Assembly: GCA_963617485.1 (NCBI GenBank)
Contig: CAVEPA010000006.1
Span: 1 to 64,000 of the forward strand
Length of the DNA stretch: 64,000 bases
Source: UBA1757 sp963617485
Lineage (GTDB): Bacteria; Bacteroidota; Bacteroidia; Bacteroidales; UBA1402
Direction of reading: 5' to 3'
In this document: positions 59,747-64,000 of the stretch, piece by piece
Layout of the letters: each line of letters starts with the position of its first letter
Position numbering within the stretch: the first letter of the stretch is position 1
Notes under the pieces: model-generated
The model's input: the letters and a program-made list of their open reading frames with translations, nothing else
Told to the model about the DNA's origin: nothing
The model's database searches: none
Made by a program: the position numbers and the translations under genes

Positions 59747-61654
59747 TTATTTGTCCAACTGGTCCAATACCTCGCGGTAAATGACGACAGGATATTTTTC
59801 CTTCAGAGAGGCCACCCATTCGGCCTCCAAATAATCCTGATATTTGGCGCTGGCCTGTCCGCGGACATCATCGAGACACTTGGGCTGTTTCTGAATCTTG
59901 CCTACATAGAAATAGTACAGATAATGGCCGTTGGGCTCCCATTTGCCCGAATTGAACACCACTTTCTCTACCATAGGATTGCATTTGCCCTTGAAGTAGA
60001 TGCCGCCGTCCACACGGACATTGGAGATGCTGTCGTTGTTGTAGGTGCGCATCAATACCGGCTTGATGGAATCGAGCGGCAGTGACTTGGCCAGTTTCTT
60101 GGCCTCCTTGACGATGGACTGGTCGTGACAGCCAACCACCACACCTGTAAAGCGAGGCTGTTCCCAACGCAGCTCCTTGCGGTGCTGGCGATAGAATTTC
60201 TCCAGTCCGGCACTGTCGGTTGCGGCTTTGTTCCAGACATTGCGATTGCTCACTTCGAAAAGCAGTATGCCGTCGTGATATTCCTTCATCAGATGACCAA
60301 AATCGGGATATTTGCTTTCGAGGCGGCTGTCCTCGTAAGCGATGAGGCTTTCGTGGACGAAGCGTTTCCAAGCATCTTCCAAGTTGCTGTCCTTCAAATC
60401 TTGTTCTTGAACGAAACGGGCAAAGTCGGTGGCCAGCAGTTTCTGACCGTCGAAAGTGGCAATCGGATTGAATTTGGCCAGCAGGCGCATGGTGGCATCG
60501 TCCAGCTGACGCTCCTTAATGCTGAGCAGGGTCAGTTGTAAGCTCTGCTCGTCCAGCTGGAAGTTGTAGTCGGTTTTGAGCTTTTCGCTAAAGGCCAAAG
60601 CGGGCATTTCGCTGCGCTCGTCACGCTTGATCATCTCGTTGATTTCCGATGACAAATCTTCGATGCTCGGGAAAGGCCCCACTTCGTAACGTTTGACGAT
60701 ATGCCAACCATAAGACGATTGGAAGGGTCTTGAATACTCGCCGTCCTTAAGCAGGGCAATGGCATTCTCATATTCGATGGGCAGTGAACCGCCGCGCAAC
60801 CAAGGATATTTGCCGTCTCTGCCGACTACATAGCGGTCGTCGTTGCGATAACTGTTGGCCGTTTCTTCGAAAGACTTTCCAGCCTGCATCTCGCGGTACA
60901 TATCGAAAATCACTTCTTTGGCCTTGGCCTTGTCCTGCTCGGAAGAATTGGCGTAGGCCGTTTTGTAGATATGTCCGGAAAGATATTGTCCGATGGCAGT
61001 CTGACGGCTATGCATCTTGATAAGGTGATAGCCGAACTCCGTGCGCACAGGCATACTCACTTCGCCCTCCTCCATTTGCATGGCAGCCCGGGCAAAGGGG
61101 TAAATGTAGCGTGCGGCGATGTTGGTACCCAGGTAACCGCCCCTTTCCCGGCTGTTGTCCTGCGAATACTCCTGGGCCATGGCGGCAAAGTCTTTGCCGT
61201 CTTCCATAATGGATTTACGGATATCCAATGCCTGCCGGTACACCTCCTTTTCTTGGGCGGGATTGGCCACCGACAGCAGGATATGGCTCAGTTCCACATA
61301 AGTCTGCATCAGCTGGTAGGCTTCCTGCTGCAGGGCTTTTTCCGTAGCTTCGTCTTTCAGATACTGCGGGGTGAGCTGTGCGCGGTAGCCGGCCAATTCC
61401 TGTTTGAAAGAATCCAAGGTGTCCAGTCCCGCTTCCTTGGCCGCTGCCACTTTCAGTTTGAAAGCGACAAACATATCGATGTAATCGTCGAAAGAGATGC
61501 TGTCGATACTCTGGTGTTGGCTATTCTTGGACCAAATGTAGTTGAACTCCGACAGTGTGATGTCCTCTCCGGCAATGGTCATGGCCACAGGGTCTTGTGC
61601 AAAGGCACTGCCCAAGAGAGAGCAAAGGACGGATAGCAGGAAGAATTTTTTCAT
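59747..61654 (-). CDS. PpiC-type peptidyl-prolyl isomerase, two parvulin domains
   Basis: 635 aa, signal peptide MKKFFLLSVLCSLLGSAFA. Residues ~120-225 form the first parvulin domain (ELSHILLSVANPAQE, GGYLGTN, TEFGYHLIKMHSRQ), ~230-335 the second (GGSLPIEYENAIALLKDGEY, SSYGWHIVKRYE), then a long C-terminal part of unknown fold. A periplasmic folding catalyst. It begins 28 bases after the guaB stop. Confidence 0.9.
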   Translation of the reverse strand: MKKFFLLSVLCSLLGSAFAQDPVAMTIAGEDITLSEFNYIWSKNSQHQSIDSISFDDYIDMFVAFKLKVAAAKEAGLDTLDSFKQELAGYRAQLTPQYLKDEATEKALQQEAYQLMQTYVELSHILLSVANPAQEKEVYRQALDIRKSIMEDGKDFAAMAQEYSQDNSRERGGYLGTNIAARYIYPFARAAMQMEEGEVSMPVRTEFGYHLIKMHSRQTAIGQYLSGHIYKTAYANSSEQDKAKAKEVIFDMYREMQAGKSFEETANSYRNDDRYVVGRDGKYPWLRGGSLPIEYENAIALLKDGEYSRPFQSSYGWHIVKRYEVGPFPSIEDLSSEINEMIKRDERSEMPALAFSEKLKTDYNFQLDEQSLQLTLLSIKERQLDDATMRLLAKFNPIATFDGQKLLATDFARFVQEQDLKDSNLEDAWKRFVHESLIAYEDSRLESKYPDFGHLMKEYHDGILLFEVSNRNVWNKAATDSAGLEKFYRQHRKELRWEQPRFTGVVVGCHDQSIVKEAKKLAKSLPLDSIKPVLMRTYNNDSISNVRVDGGIYFKGKCNPMVEKVVFNSGKWEPNGHYLYYFYVGKIQKQPKCLDDVRGQASAKYQDYLEAEWVASLKEKYPVVIYREVLDQLDK

Positions 61655-61682
61655 TTTTTTGATGCCAGACTTGATGTAACAA

Positions 61683-63161
61683 TTAGCTCATGCGCGAGTA
61701 GTTGGGAGCTTCGGCCGTAATGGTAACGTCGTGCGGATGGTTTTCGGAAACACCGGCCGAGGTGATGCGGGTGAACTTGGCATTGTGCAAAGCTTCGATG
61801 TTCTTGGCACCGCAGTAACCCATACCCGAACGCAGACCGCCAATCATTTGGTAAACCACTTCGTAGAGCGAGCCCTTGAAAGGTACGCGGGCCACAATGC
61901 CTTCGGGCACCAATTTTTTGGAATCCTTTTCGTCTGCCTGGAAATAACGGTCTTTTGAACCCTTTTCCATAGCTTCGATAGAACCCATGCCACGATAGGT
62001 CTTGAACTTACGGCCGTTGAAGATGATGGTGTCACCGGGCGATTCCTCGACACCGGCCAAAAGCGAACCCATCATGATGCAACTACCGCCGGCAGCCAGA
62101 GCCTTCACGATATCGCCCGAGTAGCGGATGCCGCCATCGGCGATGATAGGCACATCGGTATCTTTCAGCGCATTGTAAACATTGTAAATGGCCGACAATT
62201 GGGGTACGCCAATACCGGCAATGATACGGGTAGTGCAGATAGAACCCGGACCGATACCAACTTTAACGCCGTCGGCACCGGCTTCAACCAAAGCCTTGGC
62301 GGCTTCACCGGTGGCGATGTTGCCCACTACCACTTCCAAATCGGGGAAGGTTCTCTTGACCTTCTTGAGCGTTTCGATAACATTGCGCGAGTGACCGTGT
62401 GCGGTGTCGATAACAACGGCATCCACGCCGGCCTCCTTCAAGGCCTTGATGCGGTCTAGCGTATCGTGGGTGACACCCACGCCTGCGGCAACGCGCAGAC
62501 GACCCAGACTGTCCTTGCAGGCAAAAGGCTTGTCCTTGGCTTTGGTGATATCCTTGTAGGTAACCAAACCGACCAGATGACCTTCATTGTCCACTACGGG
62601 CAACTTTTCAATCTTGTACAGCTGCAGGATATCGGCGGCGGCTTCCAGGTTGGTAGACTGTTGGGTGGTGATGAGCTTGTCGCGTTTGGTCATTACTTCG
62701 TCCACCAGACGGTCCATGTTTTTCTCGAAACGCAGGTCGCGGTTGGTGACAATACCGATGAGCAGCCGGTCTTTGTCCACTACGGGAATACCACCGATGC
62801 GGTATTCGGACATCAGGTTGAGTGCCTGTCTTACCGTTGAACCGGACAATATGGTGATGGGGTCGTAAATCATGCCGTTTTCGGCGCGCTTGACCATTTG
62901 TACCTGTCTGGCCTGTTCCTCGATGCTCATGTTCTTGTGTATCACACCGATACCGCCTTCGCGGGCAATGGCGATAGCCAGTTTCGATTCGGTAACGGTA
63001 TCCATGGCGGCGGAAACGATAGGAATATTCAACTCGATATGCCTCGAGAAACGTGTCGTCAGACTTACGTCGCGGGGAATAACCTCCGAATAGGAAGGTA
63101 TCAACAAAACATCATCAAAGGTGAGGCCATCATAGGCAATTTTGTCTTCAATAAAGGACAT
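61683..63161 (-). CDS. guaB: IMP dehydrogenase
   Basis: 492 aa. It oxidises IMP to XMP in guanine nucleotide synthesis. The catalytic loop GIGPGSICTTRIIAGIG contains the active cysteine near residue 305; two CBS domains are inserted at ~95-205; the flap contains GMGSIEAMEKGSKDRYF. It starts 38 bases after the recQ stop, so a shared transcript is likely. Confidence 0.97.
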   Translation of the reverse strand: MSFIEDKIAYDGLTFDDVLLIPSYSEVIPRDVSLTTRFSRHIELNIPIVSAAMDTVTESKLAIAIAREGGIGVIHKNMSIEEQARQVQMVKRAENGMIYDPITILSGSTVRQALNLMSEYRIGGIPVVDKDRLLIGIVTNRDLRFEKNMDRLVDEVMTKRDKLITTQQSTNLEAAADILQLYKIEKLPVVDNEGHLVGLVTYKDITKAKDKPFACKDSLGRLRVAAGVGVTHDTLDRIKALKEAGVDAVVIDTAHGHSRNVIETLKKVKRTFPDLEVVVGNIATGEAAKALVEAGADGVKVGIGPGSICTTRIIAGIGVPQLSAIYNVYNALKDTDVPIIADGGIRYSGDIVKALAAGGSCIMMGSLLAGVEESPGDTIIFNGRKFKTYRGMGSIEAMEKGSKDRYFQADEKDSKKLVPEGIVARVPFKGSLYEVVYQMIGGLRSGMGYCGAKNIEALHNAKFTRITSAGVSENHPHDVTITAEAPNYSRMS

Positions 63162-63199
63162 AGTAAAAATATTAAATTTTAGTAGATATTGCTTGATAA

Positions 63200-64000
63200 T
63201 CAGTTTCCGAATTCCGACAAGAACTTGATACGTACCAGACGCACTTCCTCTTCGGTGCAGTCGCCCAAGGCTTCCATGGCATCGTCCACGCTGTCGCTGT
63301 CCGATTCCTTAAAATAGTCGAGCAGGTCTTCCACCTTGTCTTCGTCTATCACTTCCTCAAGGAAGTAGGTGATATTGATTTTGGTACCCGAATAGACGAT
63401 GGCTTCGATTTCGTCGAGCAGTTCGCCGAACGACAGACCTTTCGACTGGGCCAAATCATCGAGGGCTACTTTGCGGTCGATGGCCTGGATGATGGAAATC
63501 TTCAGCTTCGACTTGTTGGCAACAGTGCGTACGCGCAGGTCTTCTGGCCGCTCAATCTCGTTCTCTTCCACATGCCGCTTGATAAGGCTGATGAACTCGC
63601 TACCGTAACGCTTGGCCTTGCCTTGGCCTACGCCGGGAATGTTCTGCAGCTCTTCGAGCGTGATGGGGTAGGTGGTGGCCATGGCTTCCAGCGAGGCATC
63701 CTGAAAAATGACATAAGGCGGCAGGTTCATCTGCTTAGCAATCTGTTTACGCAGATTCTTGAGCATGGAGAACATGGCGGGATCGACGGCGCTGGTGCCG
63801 CCACCGGCCATCTGGGCCTCTTCGTCTTCGCTGTCCTCATCGCGGGGCAGGATAATCTGGAAGGGCTTGGGTTTCTTTAGGAATGCCCTGCCGGCAGGCG
63901 TGATTTTCAGCACACCGTAGTTTTCTATTTCCTTGTCAAGGTAACCTTCGATAAGGGCCTTGCGGATGACATTGTTCAGCAGTTCCTCGCCTTCGTCCTT
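63200..64000 (-). CDS. recQ: RecQ DNA helicase, C-terminal part (cut by window edge)
   Basis: 267 codons, open at the right edge. The visible part has the end of the RQC winged-helix domain (LIEGYLDKEIENYGVLKITP), an HRDC domain (MLKNLRKQIAKQMNLPPYVI, PGVGQGKAKRYGSEF) and a C-terminal acidic helical tail. The ATP-dependent helicase core lies outside the window. It acts in recombination repair. Confidence 0.9.
   Translation of the reverse strand, partial: KDEGEELLNNVIRKALIEGYLDKEIENYGVLKITPAGRAFLKKPKPFQIILPRDEDSEDEEAQMAGGGTSAVDPAMFSMLKNLRKQIAKQMNLPPYVIFQDASLEAMATTYPITLEELQNIPGVGQGKAKRYGSEFISLIKRHVEENEIERPEDLRVRTVANKSKLKISIIQAIDRKVALDDLAQSKGLSFGELLDEIEAIVYSGTKINITYFLEEVIDEDKVEDLLDYFKESDSDSVDDAMEALGDCTEEEVRLVRIKFLSEFGN

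Noticed and set aside
1..64000. tRNA or rRNA genes, insertion sequences and prophage
   Set aside because: No cloverleaf, rRNA-like stretch, transposase, integrase or terminal inverted repeat was recognised in the gaps between genes.

Overview
The window looks like a chromosomal contig from a member of the order Bacteroidales (phylum Bacteroidota). The evidence is TAnnTTTG (-7) promoters in front of many genes, a TonB-dependent receptor paired with a DUF4249 lipoprotein, BACON, BspA-type leucine-rich-repeat and Fib_succ-type surface modules, an ECF sigma / anti-sigma / DUF4252 unit, a long single-chain PurL, and a recQ-guaB-SurA-OstA-mutL gene block. Genus cannot be decided from the sequence alone. 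No tRNA, rRNA, CRISPR array, transposase or prophage gene was recognised.

Layout. 1-4 kb: purC (partial) and phoH on the minus strand, then truA and a DMT exporter, and a membrane-anchored AraC-type regulator. 4.2-14.8 kb: an accessory surface-protein region holding a BACON lipoprotein that runs in frame through one TGA into a BspA-like LRR / Fib_succ protein, an MFS transporter, two lipoproteins of surface-glycan type, and two tiny peptides (47 and 46 aa), one beside each lipoprotein. 14.8-20 kb: DUF4249 lipoprotein, TonB-dependent receptor, and the ECF sigma operon. 20-24 kb: purL. 24-34 kb: deoxysugar uptake (FucP, RhaM), two UroD/MtaA-superfamily methyltransferases, a six-gene minus-strand operon (MBL hydrolase, two-part ThrE exporter, MetH-activation-domain protein, GNAT, cysteine desulfidase-type protein) and a GH105 pectin enzyme. 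34-40 kb: mdh, then SPOR / folE / 2-hydroxyacid dehydrogenase / TlpA-like genes, and a 7TM-HD phosphohydrolase. 40-50 kb: gltX, waaA (Kdo transferase), a YfhO-like membrane protein, three glycosyltransferases and a TarI-like cytidylyltransferase next to a TagB/TagF-like polyol-phosphate transferase. 50-64 kb: ahcY, a tandem repeat, a short form of RNase R, mutL, a small membrane protein, OstA, three SurA/PpiC-like periplasmic chaperones, guaB and recQ (partial), all on the minus strand.

How the genes fit together. The right end is an envelope-biogenesis and housekeeping block: the chaperones and OstA serve outer-membrane protein and LPS assembly, and waaA and the glycosyltransferases supply LPS or surface glycan. 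The middle is a carbohydrate/one-carbon neighbourhood in which separate pieces of a corrinoid methyl-transfer system (two methyltransferases and a reactivation-domain protein) lie near deoxysugar uptake genes. The left accessory region is a surface-exposed, probably variable set.

The observations most worth a second look are the TGA inside the BACON-LRR protein, the paired micro-peptides, the dispersed corrinoid parts, the teichoic-acid-like pair in a Gram-negative genome, the RNase R that lacks its cold-shock domains, and the 81-base tandem repeat that begins at its stop codon.
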